64,000 nucleotides of DNA. Origin: Agromyces intestinalis. GTDB taxonomy: Bacteria > Actinomycetota > Actinomycetes > Actinomycetales > Microbacteriaceae. The stretch is taken from contig NZ_CP043505.1 in NCBI RefSeq assembly GCF_008365295.1, forward strand, positions 3,472,001 through 3,536,000, given 5' to 3'. Made by a program: the position numbers and the translations under genes. How positions within the stretch are numbered: position 1 is the stretch's first letter; each line of letters opens with the position of its first letter. Positions 8,445-16,259 of the stretch are shown here, piece by piece. The notes under the pieces are model-generated. The model did not search any database and had not been told where the DNA came from. It was given only the letters and a program-made list of their open reading frames with translations.

Positions 8445-9445
8445 TGCGTGCGCGCCGGGTGATCTCTGCGGTCGACAGCCACACCGAGGGCATGCCGACC
8501 CGGGTCGTGACCGGCGGCGTCGGCCCGATCCCCGGGGCGACCATGAACGACAAGCGGCTCTGGGCGATCGAGCACCTCGACGGGCTGCGGGGCCTGCTCA
8601 TGAACGAGCCCCGCGGTCACGCGTCGATGTCGGGCGCGCTGCTGCAGGCGCCGACTCTCCCCGGCGCAGACTGGGGCGTGGTGTTCATCGAGGCCAGCGG
8701 GTTCCTGCCGATGTGCGGCCACGGCACCATCGGCGTGGCCACCGTGCTCGTCGAGACCGGCATGGTCGAGGTGACCGAGCCGGTCACCGAGATCCGCCTC
8801 GACGTGCCCGCGGGCCTCGTCGTCGCCCGTGTCGCCGTGGACGGGGGCCGCGCGAAGCACGTCACGATCGAGAACGTGCCGAGCTTCGTCGAGCGCCTCG
8901 ACGAGGTGATCGAGGTGCCCGGATACGGCGAGGTGCCGTACTCGGTCGCGTTCGGCGGCAACTTCTACGCGCTCGTCGACCTCGACGACGTGGGGCTGCC
9001 CTTCGACCGGGCCCGCAAGGACGACATCATCCGCGCGGGCCTCGCGATCATGGACGCGATCAACACCCAGCGCCCGCCGCGGCACCCCGAGCTCGACGGC
9101 GCGAACCACGTGCACCACGTGGAGTTCATCGCACCCGGCTCCGACGCGGTCAGGTCGCGCCATGCGATGGCGATCCACCCCGGATGGTTCGACCGTTCGC
9201 CCTGCGGCACCGGCACGAGCGCCCGCATGGCCGAGTTGCACGCCCGCGGCGAGCTGGCGCTCGAGACCGACTTCGTGAACGAGTCGTTCATCGGCACGGA
9301 GTTCACCGGGCGCCTGCTGCGCGAGACGACCGTCGGCGGGGTGCCCGCCGTCGTGCCGACCATCACCGGCCGGGCCTGGGTGACGGGGCTGGGGCAGTAC
9401 TTCCTCGACGACGACGATCCGTTCCCCGAGGGCTTCGTCTTCTAG
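8444..9445 (+). CDS. 4-hydroxyproline 2-epimerase (proline racemase family)
   Basis: A 333-residue member of the cofactor-independent proline racemase family. Both catalytic cysteines are present: C91 in LPMCGHGTIG and C254 in DRSPCGTGTSARMA. A two-cysteine active site is what racemases and epimerases have, so it can invert C2 of trans-4-hydroxy-L-proline to cis-4-hydroxy-D-proline, the substrate of the upstream dehydrogenase. The ATG at 8444 overlaps the previous stop and begins RARRVISAVDSHTEGMPTRVV, the normal family N-terminus. Proline racemase activity cannot be excluded from sequence alone. Confidence 0.88.
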   Translation: MRARRVISAVDSHTEGMPTRVVTGGVGPIPGATMNDKRLWAIEHLDGLRGLLMNEPRGHASMSGALLQAPTLPGADWGVVFIEASGFLPMCGHGTIGVATVLVETGMVEVTEPVTEIRLDVPAGLVVARVAVDGGRAKHVTIENVPSFVERLDEVIEVPGYGEVPYSVAFGGNFYALVDLDDVGLPFDRARKDDIIRAGLAIMDAINTQRPPRHPELDGANHVHHVEFIAPGSDAVRSRHAMAIHPGWFDRSPCGTGTSARMAELHARGELALETDFVNESFIGTEFTGRLLRETTVGGVPAVVPTITGRAWVTGLGQYFLDDDDPFPEGFVF

Positions 9446-9532
9446 CGGCATCCGCCGTTCGCCGCACATCCGCCGGTGCTTGCGGCATCCCCCGCGAATC
9501 ATCCGTCTGACGAGACATCCACAGGAGAAGCC

Positions 9533-11020
9533 ATGGACGCCGCCCTCGACCAGATCGCCGCCCGCGCCGCCGCGGCAGCGCGACCCTTCGCCCAGACCAC
9601 GCCGCGCGCCCGGGCCGCCGCTCTCGTCGCGGTCGCCGACGCGCTCGACCAGAACGCCGCCGAGCTCATCGCGATCGCGATTCGCGAGACCGGCCTCACC
9701 GAACCGCGGCTCACCGGCGAGGTGCGCCGCACCAGCAATCAGCTGCGCCTGTTCGCCGAGGTCATCGTCGACGGTGCGTACCTCGATGCGCGCATCGACG
9801 ACGCCGACCCCGAGTACGTGATCGGCCCGCGCCCCGACGTGCGACGCGTGCTCGAGCCGGTGGGGCCGGTGCTGAACTTCGCGGCGTCGAACTTCCCGTT
9901 CGCGTTCTCGGTCGCCGGCGGCGACTCGGCCGCGGCGCTCGCGGCCGGCTGCCCTCTCATCGTGAAGACGCACTCGGGGCACCCCGAGCTGTCGCGCCGC
10001 ACGGGCGAGATCGTCGCCGCAGCGCTCGCGGGTGCGGGCATGCCGGACGGCGTCTTCCAGGTCGTCGCCGGCCAGCAGGCGGGTGTGGAACTCCTGAAGG
10101 ACGACCGCATCCGCGCCGGCGCGTTCACCGGGTCGACGCACGTGGGCCGACTCCTGGCCGACATCGCCGCGTCGCGGCCGCGGCCCATCCCGTTCTTCGG
10201 CGAACTCGGCAGCGTGAACCCCGCGTACGCGACCGCCGGTGCGATCGCCGCCGAGCCTGACCTGCTGCAGGGCTTCCTCGGCTCGGTCGCAGGGTCGGCC
10301 GGTCAGCTCTGCACGAAGCCGGGATTCCTCTTCGTGCCCCAGGGCGCCGAGCTCGGCCCGGTGGGGGAGGCCGCGGCGACGGTGCCCGAGCATCGCCTGC
10401 TCAACCCCGGCATCGGCCGCGCCTTCGAAGAGCGGCGGGGCGCCGTGCTCGCCGCCCCCGGCGTGACCGTCCTCGCCGAGGGCGAGGTGCGGGTCGACGA
10501 CGCGCAGCAGCGGTTCGCGACGCCCACCGTCGTCGAGGTCGACCTCGCAACGCTGCGCGAGCACCGCGACGACCTGCTCGAGGAGTCGTTCGGGCCGCTG
10601 TCGATCATCGTGCGCTACGCCGATGCCGACGAGCTGCCCGCCGTGCAGCGCGACCTCTTCCCCGGCAACCTCACCTCCACCTTGCACGCGAGCGAGGCCG
10701 AGCTCGCCGACGGTCGGCTCGCCGACCTCGTCGACGCTCTCGCCGAGACCAGCGGCCGCGTGCTCTTCGGCGGATGGCCGACGGGGGTGTCGGTCACCGG
10801 CGCCATGCAGCACGGCGGCCCGTACCCGGCGACCACGACCGACGCCACGAGCGTCGGCACTGCCGCGATCACCCGGTTCCTGCGCGGCGTCGCCTACCAG
10901 AGCGCTCCGCAGTCACTGCTGCCGGCGCCCCTGCGCGACGACAACCCGTGGGGTGTGCCGCAGCGGCGCAGCACCGCGGGTCGCTCGGCCGGCTGGGGCA
11001 CCCTCACCGGCCACCACTGA
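9533..11020 (+). CDS. 2-oxoglutarate semialdehyde dehydrogenase (NADP-type ALDH)
   Basis: A 495-residue aldehyde dehydrogenase, the last step of hydroxyproline breakdown to 2-oxoglutarate. The catalytic cysteine is in AGQLCTKPG and the general-base glutamate in FFGELGSVNP. GPVLNFAASNFPFAFSVAGG and KTHSGHP form the cofactor-binding region. The GELGSVNP and AGQLC spellings resemble KGSADH-type enzymes more than classical ALDHs. The ATG at 9533 follows AGGAGA at 9523-9528. The 87-base gap upstream has no promoter I can name, so it is probably cotranscribed. A palindromic repeat follows the stop. Confidence 0.85.
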   Translation: MDAALDQIAARAAAAARPFAQTTPRARAAALVAVADALDQNAAELIAIAIRETGLTEPRLTGEVRRTSNQLRLFAEVIVDGAYLDARIDDADPEYVIGPRPDVRRVLEPVGPVLNFAASNFPFAFSVAGGDSAAALAAGCPLIVKTHSGHPELSRRTGEIVAAALAGAGMPDGVFQVVAGQQAGVELLKDDRIRAGAFTGSTHVGRLLADIAASRPRPIPFFGELGSVNPAYATAGAIAAEPDLLQGFLGSVAGSAGQLCTKPGFLFVPQGAELGPVGEAAATVPEHRLLNPGIGRAFEERRGAVLAAPGVTVLAEGEVRVDDAQQRFATPTVVEVDLATLREHRDDLLEESFGPLSIIVRYADADELPAVQRDLFPGNLTSTLHASEAELADGRLADLVDALAETSGRVLFGGWPTGVSVTGAMQHGGPYPATTTDATSVGTAAITRFLRGVAYQSAPQSLLPAPLRDDNPWGVPQRRSTAGRSAGWGTLTGHH

Positions 11021-11025
11021 TGCCT

Positions 11026-11100
11026 TTTTCAGGAGTTTCGGGCCGTGTGCGCCCGATTCAGCGGCGTGTCGTGCCGCTCCGGCGTGATTTCTCCTGAAAA
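11026..11100. repeat. Palindromic intergenic repeat, copy A
   Basis: TTTTCAGGAG at 11026-11035 and CTCCTGAAAA at 11091-11100 are exact inverted ends of a 75-bp element. An inner hairpin, AGCGGC/GCCGCT, lies at 11060-11078. It sits between two convergent genes and may act as a terminator. Both ends are similar to a second copy at 60729-60782, while the middle differs, so it looks like a dispersed repeat family. Confidence 0.6.
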
Positions 11101-11111
11101 GCGCATCGGGG

Positions 11112-12095
11112 TCAGCGCAGGCTGAAGCCCGCGGCGAGGGGGTCGTCGGCGTCGAGCTCGAAGGCCGCGGTGCCGACCCGGTACGCCTGACCCGTCACCT
11201 CGGGCACGACGCCGTCGGCGGTGCGCTCGGCGACCCGCGCGGTGAACCGGGTGCCGATGATCGAGTCGTGCGTGAGCGTCTCGCCCTCGCCGAGCACGTC
11301 GAGGTGATCGAGCAGCGCAACCCGGGCGGCGGTGCCGGACCCGCAGGGGCTGCGGTCGACCTCTCCGTCGGCGAAGACCGTGACGTTGCGCTGGTGCTGC
11401 CCGGTATCGGTGCGGCCGAGGTCGTCGACGAAGATCGTGCCGTACACGCCCGAGAGACGGTGGTCGGCCAGCCTGGCCGCGGGGTGGTCGTTCAGCGCCC
11501 ACTTGATCTCGCGTCCGATCGCGGTCAGGGCGGCGGTGTGCGAGGCGGTCACCTCGAGCCCCACGGATGCCGCGGCGAGCGTCGCGTACACGGCTCCGCC
11601 GAACACCAGGTCGACCTCGACCCGGCCGGCCCTGGTGTCGAGGGGGATGCCGGTCGCCAGCACCCGTGAGGCGACGTTGCGGAACACCACGGCGATGGTG
11701 CGCCCGCCCGACCTTTGCACGCGTGCCTGCACCCGGCCGCTCGGGACGTCGATGACGACGACCGCCTCGCCGTCGTCGGGTGCGGGCACGCGGCCGGTCG
11801 CGACCGCCCACGCGCCCAGCGCCATGGTGCCATGGCCGCACGCGGTCGAGAAGCCGTCCTTGTGCCAGAACAGCACGCCGAAGTCGGCGCCGTCGTCGTC
11901 GGGCGGCGTGAGGAACCCGCCGTACATGTCGTCGTGCCCGCGCGGTTCCAAGCAGAGGAACCGCCGCACCGCGTCGGCCTCGCCCGTGATCGCCTCGACG
12001 CGACGCTCGGCGACCGTGGCACCGTGCGTCGGCACGTCCTCGACGATGCGGAATGGCTCGCCGGCCGTGTGCCAGTCCTCGACGCTCCAGCGCAT
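11112..12095 (-). CDS. Proline racemase family enzyme, second paralogue (possible 3-hydroxyproline dehydratase or epimerase)
   Basis: A 327-residue proline-racemase-fold protein. HDDMYGGFLTPPDDDGADFG and ACGHGTMALG resemble trans-3-hydroxy-L-proline dehydratases. However, both catalytic positions are cysteine: C86 in TACGHGT and C251 in DRSPCGSGTAARVA. The characterised human dehydratase has threonine at the second position, so an epimerase activity remains possible. The ATG overlaps the stop of the upstream ornithine-cyclodeaminase-family gene (TGATG). That pairing matches the known trans-3-hydroxyproline route to proline. It is convergent with the aldehyde dehydrogenase gene. Confidence 0.72.
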   Translation of the reverse strand: MRWSVEDWHTAGEPFRIVEDVPTHGATVAERRVEAITGEADAVRRFLCLEPRGHDDMYGGFLTPPDDDGADFGVLFWHKDGFSTACGHGTMALGAWAVATGRVPAPDDGEAVVVIDVPSGRVQARVQRSGGRTIAVVFRNVASRVLATGIPLDTRAGRVEVDLVFGGAVYATLAAASVGLEVTASHTAALTAIGREIKWALNDHPAARLADHRLSGVYGTIFVDDLGRTDTGQHQRNVTVFADGEVDRSPCGSGTAARVALLDHLDVLGEGETLTHDSIIGTRFTARVAERTADGVVPEVTGQAYRVGTAAFELDADDPLAAGFSLR

Positions 12096-13060
12096 CAGCG
12101 CGCTCCGTTCCGCTCGGCGTCGTCGAGCGCGTCCACGAGTGCGCTCGCGACCGCGAGATCCTGCCAGCCCATGCCGCAGGTCTTCAGCACTCGTGGCCGG
12201 TCGGCCGCGACGGCCTCGGATCCGTCGATGATGCGGCGCATGGGTACGAGGTCGTCCCAGGCGAGGCATCCGTCATCGACCGCCATGATCACGTCTCCCG
12301 CCTCGGTGCGCGCGACCCGCTCGGCCTCGACGATGACCTGCGACCGGCCGAGCAGGGCGCCGGGCAGTTCGCGCCGATCGCGATCGTGCGAGCCGAGCGC
12401 GACGACGAACGCGTGGTCGGCCACGAGTCCGCCGTCGAACAGCGGCTCGCTCGCGGTGGTCGCGCACACGACGAGGTCGGCACTCGCGACGTCGTCGACC
12501 GAGCCGATCGCGATGTCGAGCCCGGGATGCGTCGCGGTGGCGGCGGCCACCGCCCGCTCGGCACGCGTGCCGTCGCGCCCGACGAACCGCACCCGGCGCA
12601 GGTCGCGGATCGCGGCCATCGCGTCCACGTGCCGAACGCCCTGCGGCCCGGTTCCGAAGACCACGAGCTCGGATGCCTCGGCCACCGCGGCGACATCGGC
12701 AACCGCCGCCGACACTGCCGGGGTGCGCAGGTTGGTGAGCTCGGTGCCGTCGAGGAGCGCGACGGGGGAGAGGGTCTCGGCGTCGATCAGGGTGTAGATC
12801 GCCTGGATGCGGTCGAGGCCGCGTGCGGGGTTGCCCGGTGCGACCGTCGCGAACTTCTGGCCGCCCCAGCGGCCGATCTCGGCGGGCATGAGCAGCAGTT
12901 GACCGTTCGTCACGTCGACGATCGATCGCGGCGGGTCGAGTTCGGGATCGAATCCCGAACGGAGCGCCGTCTGCAGCGCTCGGATGGCTCGGATCGGCGT
13001 CATGTGCTCGGCCACCGCGTCGCGGTCGATGAGTCGGATCGAGTCGAGGCTGCCCGTCAT
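12095..13060 (-). CDS. Ornithine cyclodeaminase/mu-crystallin family protein, probable 1-pyrroline-2-carboxylate reductase
   Basis: A 321-residue NAD(P)-dependent enzyme of the OCD/mu-crystallin family. The Rossmann motif is [42 protein letters not shown] contains the family substrate-binding lysine. Next to a racemase-family enzyme it is best read as the reductase that turns 1-pyrroline-2-carboxylate into L-proline. True ornithine cyclodeaminase or alanine dehydrogenase activity cannot be excluded. Transcription seems leaderless: a TAGGAT -10 ends six bases before the ATG, and a GntR operator lies just upstream of it. It is the first gene of a two-gene operon. Confidence 0.78.
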   Translation of the reverse strand: MTGSLDSIRLIDRDAVAEHMTPIRAIRALQTALRSGFDPELDPPRSIVDVTNGQLLLMPAEIGRWGGQKFATVAPGNPARGLDRIQAIYTLIDAETLSPVALLDGTELTNLRTPAVSAAVADVAAVAEASELVVFGTGPQGVRHVDAMAAIRDLRRVRFVGRDGTRAERAVAAATATHPGLDIAIGSVDDVASADLVVCATTASEPLFDGGLVADHAFVVALGSHDRDRRELPGALLGRSQVIVEAERVARTEAGDVIMAVDDGCLAWDDLVPMRRIIDGSEAVAADRPRVLKTCGMGWQDLAVASALVDALDDAERNGAR

Positions 13061-13066
13061 GCGCCC

Positions 13067-13086
13067 ATCCTAGAGTGGTATGTCAC
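13067..13086 (-). promoter_or_regulatory. Leaderless promoter with GntR operator 3
   Basis: On the minus strand TAGGAT (13072-13067) is the -10, six bases from the ATG at 13060. GTGGTATGTCAC at 13075-13086 (plus-strand reading) matches GTRAYATRTYAC at 11 of 12 positions and covers the bases just upstream of the -10. This puts the minus-strand operon under the same regulator as the plus-strand hydroxyproline genes. Confidence 0.62.
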
Positions 13087-13125
13087 ATATCGCCCGCCGC
13101 CGCACGCTGCGAGGCATCCGCTCGA

Positions 13126-13155
13126 TTGTCCCTCTCGGGCGAAATCTGCAAGAAT
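13126..13155 (+). promoter_or_regulatory. rpsP operon promoter
   Basis: TTGTCC at 13126-13131 and AAGAAT at 13150-13155 are spaced by 18 bases. The AAGAATGGT context is very like the rplS promoter (CAGAATGGT). It predicts a leader of about 120 bases before the rpsP GTG. The rest of the 224-base gap shows nothing else I can name except the divergent hydroxyproline promoter. Confidence 0.55.
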
Positions 13156-13284
13156 GGTCAGTCGAGTTCCGCATCGCCCGACCCTCTATCCGGCCTGTGG
13201 AACACCATTGAGCTTCCGCCGAGTGTGCACCCCACGCTCACGGCTGTCAGTTCGCCCACCTCACCAGACCCATTCAGGAGAATC

Positions 13285-13695
13285 GTGGCTGTCAAGATCC
13301 GTCTCAAGCGGCTCGGCAAGATCCGTGCCCCGTACTACCGCATCGTCGTCGCCGACTCGCGCACCAAGCGCGATGGTCGTGTCATCGAGGAGATCGGCAA
13401 GTACCACCCGACCGAAGAGCCCTCGCTCATCGAGGTCGACTCCGACCGCGCGCAGTACTGGCTCTCCGTCGGCGCGCAGCCGACCGAGCAGGTGCTCGCC
13501 ATCCTCAAGCTGACCGGCGACTGGGGCACCTTCAAGGGCGAGAAGGGTGCCAAGAGCACCGTCAAGACCGCCGAGCCGAAGGCCGCCTTCGAGGCCGACA
13601 GCGCCAAGAAGCCCGTCCTCAAGCCCAAGGCCGAGAAGCCGGCCAAGGCCGAGGTCGCCGAGGCCGCCGAGGCCGAGACCTCGGACGAGGCGTAA
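13285..13695 (+). CDS. rpsP: 30S ribosomal protein S16
   Basis: Small-subunit ribosomal protein bS16. The N-terminal [25 protein letters not shown] is unmistakable. The protein has 136 residues: the ~80-residue S16 core is followed by a long Lys/Ala/Glu-rich tail (from about residue 85, [16 protein letters not shown] onward) that is common in actinobacteria but of unknown role. The GTG at 13285 follows CAGGAG at 13275-13280. It is first in the rpsP-KH-rimM-trmD operon. Confidence 0.97.
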   Translation: MAVKIRLKRLGKIRAPYYRIVVADSRTKRDGRVIEEIGKYHPTEEPSLIEVDSDRAQYWLSVGAQPTEQVLAILKLTGDWGTFKGEKGAKSTVKTAEPKAAFEADSAKKPVLKPKAEKPAKAEVAEAAEAETSDEA

Positions 13696-13698
13696 GCC

Positions 13699-13935
13699 TT
13701 GCTCCAGTCCGCGCTCGAACACCTCGTCAAGGGGATCGTCGATCACCCCGACGAGGTGCGGGTCGTCTCCGCGTCGAGCGCACGCGGTGAGGTCCTCGAG
13801 GTTCACGTGAACCCCGAGGACCTCGGCCGCGTCATCGGTCGCGCGGGCCGCACCGCCAAGGCGCTGCGCACGCTCGTCACCGCGCTCGCCGACGGCCGTC
13901 GGGTGCGGGTCGACGTCGTCGACACCGACGACTGA
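13699..13935 (+). CDS. KH-domain RNA-binding protein (YlqC/KhpA-like)
   Basis: A 78-residue single KH-domain protein. GRVIGRAGRTAKALRTLV carries the GxxG RNA-binding loop. It is the usual partner between rpsP and rimM, and homologues (KhpA) bind small RNAs and affect cell division in other Gram-positives. The TTG start at 13699, three bases after the rpsP stop, is the only early in-frame start, and translation is probably coupled to rpsP. Confidence 0.92.
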   Translation: MLQSALEHLVKGIVDHPDEVRVVSASSARGEVLEVHVNPEDLGRVIGRAGRTAKALRTLVTALADGRRVRVDVVDTDD

Positions 13936-13936
13936 C

Positions 13937-14578
13937 GTGGCGCGCTCTCCACGTCCCCAGCAGCTCCGCGTCGGGCGGCTGACCAAGGCCCACGGGCTGA
14001 AGGGCGCGATCAAACTCGAGCTGTACACCGACGACCCCGAGCGGCGGTTCACGCCCGGTGCGAACTTCTCGCTGCAGGTGCCCGAGACCTCGCCGTGGCA
14101 CGGCCGGCACCTCGTCATGCGTGAGCTGCGCTGGTACAACGGGCACCCCGTCGGATTCTTCGATGGCGTCGACGACCGCACCGCGGCTGAGACCCTCGTG
14201 AAGGCGATCCTCTGGGTCGACGTCGACGAGTCCGACGAGACCGGCGAACCCGACGCCTGGTACGACCATCAGCTCGTCGGGCTCACCGTGCTGCGCGACG
14301 GCGTCGAGGTGGGCAGCGTCGTGCGCGTCGACCACTTCCCCGCCCAGGACCTGCTCATCGTCAAGGCTGCGTCGGGCGAGGTCATGGTGCCGTTCGTCTC
14401 GGCGATCGTGCCCGAGGTCGATGTCGAGGCCGGCACCCTCACGGTGACGCCGCCGGCGGGGCTCTTCGAAGAACTCGCCGACGAGGCATCCGACGAGGCC
14501 GTCGCCGGTGAGCCCGAGGTCGCCGCTGAGGCATCCGACGACGCCGCAGCGGCCGAGGCGGCCGACCGACAGGAGTAG
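13937..14578 (+). CDS. rimM: 16S rRNA processing/ribosome maturation factor RimM
   Basis: Assists assembly of the 30S head by binding S19. The protein has 213 residues. The N-terminal RimM barrel starts RVGRLTKAHGLKGAIKLELYTDDPERRF, and the PRC-barrel part contains WYDHQLVGLTVLRDGVEVG. After about residue 178 it ends in an acidic Ala/Asp/Glu-rich tail not needed in shorter homologues. The GTG start follows the KH gene stop by one base. Confidence 0.95.
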   Translation: MARSPRPQQLRVGRLTKAHGLKGAIKLELYTDDPERRFTPGANFSLQVPETSPWHGRHLVMRELRWYNGHPVGFFDGVDDRTAAETLVKAILWVDVDESDETGEPDAWYDHQLVGLTVLRDGVEVGSVVRVDHFPAQDLLIVKAASGEVMVPFVSAIVPEVDVEAGTLTVTPPAGLFEELADEASDEAVAGEPEVAAEASDDAAAAEAADRQE

Positions 14579-14584
14579 TCCGCC

Positions 14585-15292
14585 GTGCGGATCGACATCG
14601 TCACGATCTTCCCGTCGTTCTTCGACGTGCTCGACCTGTCTCTGCTCGGCAAGGCGCGCGAATCCGGCCTGCTCGAAGTCACCGCGCACGACCTGCGCGA
14701 CTTCACCCACGACCGCCACCGCACCGTCGACGACACGCCGTACGGCGGAGGCGCAGGCATGGTCATGAAGCCCGAGCCGTGGGGCGAGGCGGTCGACTCG
14801 ATCGTGGGCGACGGGGCATCCGACGCCCTGCTCGTCGTGCCCTCGCCCGCCGGCGAGCCGTTCACCCAGGCGCTCGCACGCGAACTCGCCGCCGAGCAGC
14901 ACCTGGTGTTCGCCTGCGGGCGCTACGAGGGCATCGACCAGCGAGTCGTCGACCACTACGCGACCCGCATGCGGGTGCGACTCATCTCGCTCGGCGACTA
15001 CGTGCTCAACGGCGGCGAGGTCGCCGTGATGGCGATGATCGAGGCCGCCGGGCGACTGGTGCCCGGCGTGGTGGGCAATCCCGAGTCGCTCATCGAGGAG
15101 TCGCACGAGAACGGTCTGCTCGAATACCCCGTCTACACCAAGCCCGCCGTCTGGCGCGGGCTCGAGGTGCCGCCCGTGCTGCTGAGCGGGCACCACGGCA
15201 AGGTCGCCGAATGGCGGCACGAGCAGCAGGTCGAGCGCACCCGCCGGGTTCGGCCCGAATTGCTCGGCGACGAGCCGCACGCCGCCGGCTGA
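14585..15292 (+). CDS. trmD: tRNA (guanine-N1)-methyltransferase TrmD
   Basis: Methylates G37 N1 in tRNAs with SAM. The protein has 235 residues of the SPOUT class. [13 protein letters not shown] opens it. [10 protein letters not shown] and [20 protein letters not shown] form the trefoil-knot SAM site. [17 protein letters not shown] is the conserved active-site loop. It is last in the rpsP operon. In most relatives rplS lies close downstream, but here the nitrate island intervenes. Confidence 0.96.
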   Translation: MRIDIVTIFPSFFDVLDLSLLGKARESGLLEVTAHDLRDFTHDRHRTVDDTPYGGGAGMVMKPEPWGEAVDSIVGDGASDALLVVPSPAGEPFTQALARELAAEQHLVFACGRYEGIDQRVVDHYATRMRVRLISLGDYVLNGGEVAVMAMIEAAGRLVPGVVGNPESLIEESHENGLLEYPVYTKPAVWRGLEVPPVLLSGHHGKVAEWRHEQQVERTRRVRPELLGDEPHAAG

Positions 15293-15310
15293 GCCGGGCG
15301 TGCGCGCTTC

Positions 15311-15364
15311 TTCACCTCGCCGAAACATCGGGGAGTGATCCGCGAAACACGCCGTGCATAGCGT
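15311..15364 (+). promoter_or_regulatory. GlnR-like promoter of the first chelatase gene
   Basis: TTCAC (15311-15315), six bases, GAAAC (15322-15326), seventeen bases, GAAAC (15344-15348), ten bases, then the -10 TAGCGT (15359-15364). The 22-base period and the GAAAC/TnAC boxes fit the published GlnR box pattern GTnAC-n6-GAAAC. The same arrangement stands before nirD. Confidence 0.68.
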
Positions 15365-15403
15365 CGAAACCGCAGGGACGGTCCCGGGTGAGAGGCGGAT
15401 GCG

Positions 15404-16168
15404 GTGGTCGACGAGGCGAGGCGGATCGACACGGATCCGCGGGAACGCCCGCTGCGGCTGCTCGCGGTGACGCATGGTGTTCCCACGAGCCAGAACCGCA
15501 CCGCGGTGATCCGGCTCGTCGATGGCGTGGCGTCCGCCCGGCCCGAACTCGACGTCTCGATCGCGTTCGTCGACGCCGCGCACACCGACGTCGCGTCGGC
15601 CCTCGTCGAGGGCATCGACGACCCCGCGTCGATCATCGTGCCGCTCGTGCTGTCGGCGGGCTACCACGTTCGCACCGGCCTCTCGCAGGGGCTCGACCGG
15701 CTCGCCCGCCGCGGTGCGTCCCTGGCCGACGGCCTCGGGCCCGACGAGCGCATCGTCGCCGTGCTCGCCGAACGCCTCGAACGAATGGGGCTGGCCGAGA
15801 CCGACGCGGTCGTGCTCGCTGCAGCCGGCTCGAACGACCCGCGCGGGGTGCGCGAGTGCTTCGAGACCGCGAGACTGCTCGGCGCGAGGCTCGGGCGCGG
15901 CGTGACGGTCGGGTTCATCGCGGCCGCCAACCCGCGGCTTCCCGATGCGGTCGAGATGATCCGGGCCGTGCATCCGGGCAGCCGCATCGTCGTGGCGCCG
16001 TACCTGCTCGCCCCGGGCGTCTTCTACGACCAGGCCGCACAGGCGGGGGCCGACGCGATGTCGGCTCCGCTGCTGCTGCCCGACGAGCCCGCCGCGGATG
16101 AGCTCGTCGCGCTCGTGCTCGACCGGTACGACGAGGTCGCCGAGCGCGAACTGCTCGCCGAGGCGTAA
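15404..16168 (+). CDS. Sirohydrochlorin chelatase (CbiX/SirB family), copy 1
   Basis: Inserts iron into sirohydrochlorin to make siroheme for nitrite reductase. The protein has 254 residues with two class II chelatase half-domains. The likely metal-site histidines are H24 (LAVTHGVPT) and H88 (LSAGYHVR). The second half repeats the fold (FIAAANPRLPD...VVAPYLLAPGVFYD). The GTG start lies about 40 bases after a GlnR-like promoter. A paralogue lies at the other end of the cluster with the same promoter design. A cobalt chelatase role is possible but no cobalamin genes are near. Confidence 0.85.
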   Translation: MVDEARRIDTDPRERPLRLLAVTHGVPTSQNRTAVIRLVDGVASARPELDVSIAFVDAAHTDVASALVEGIDDPASIIVPLVLSAGYHVRTGLSQGLDRLARRGASLADGLGPDERIVAVLAERLERMGLAETDAVVLAAAGSNDPRGVRECFETARLLGARLGRGVTVGFIAAANPRLPDAVEMIRAVHPGSRIVVAPYLLAPGVFYDQAAQAGADAMSAPLLLPDEPAADELVALVLDRYDEVAERELLAEA

Positions 16169-16195
16169 GGCTCGGCGGCTCGAGCGCTCGCGCGT

Positions 16196-16223
16196 GTGCG
16201 CTCCGCGCGTGCGCGCTCCGCGC
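16196..16223. repeat. Short tandem GC-rich repeat between convergent genes
   Basis: GTGCGCTCCGCGC at 16196-16208 is followed at once by GTGCGCGCTCCGCGC at 16209-16223. The tract is self-complementary in parts and could fold and act as a bidirectional terminator between the chelatase and flavoprotein genes. Confidence 0.4.
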
Positions 16224-16259
16224 ATGCGCGCGCTGCAACCGCGCATCCCGCGCGTCCGC

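Noticed and set aside
8324-10813. Minus-strand open frame of 829 codons
   Set aside because: Opposes the epimerase and aldehyde dehydrogenase genes, both with intact active sites.
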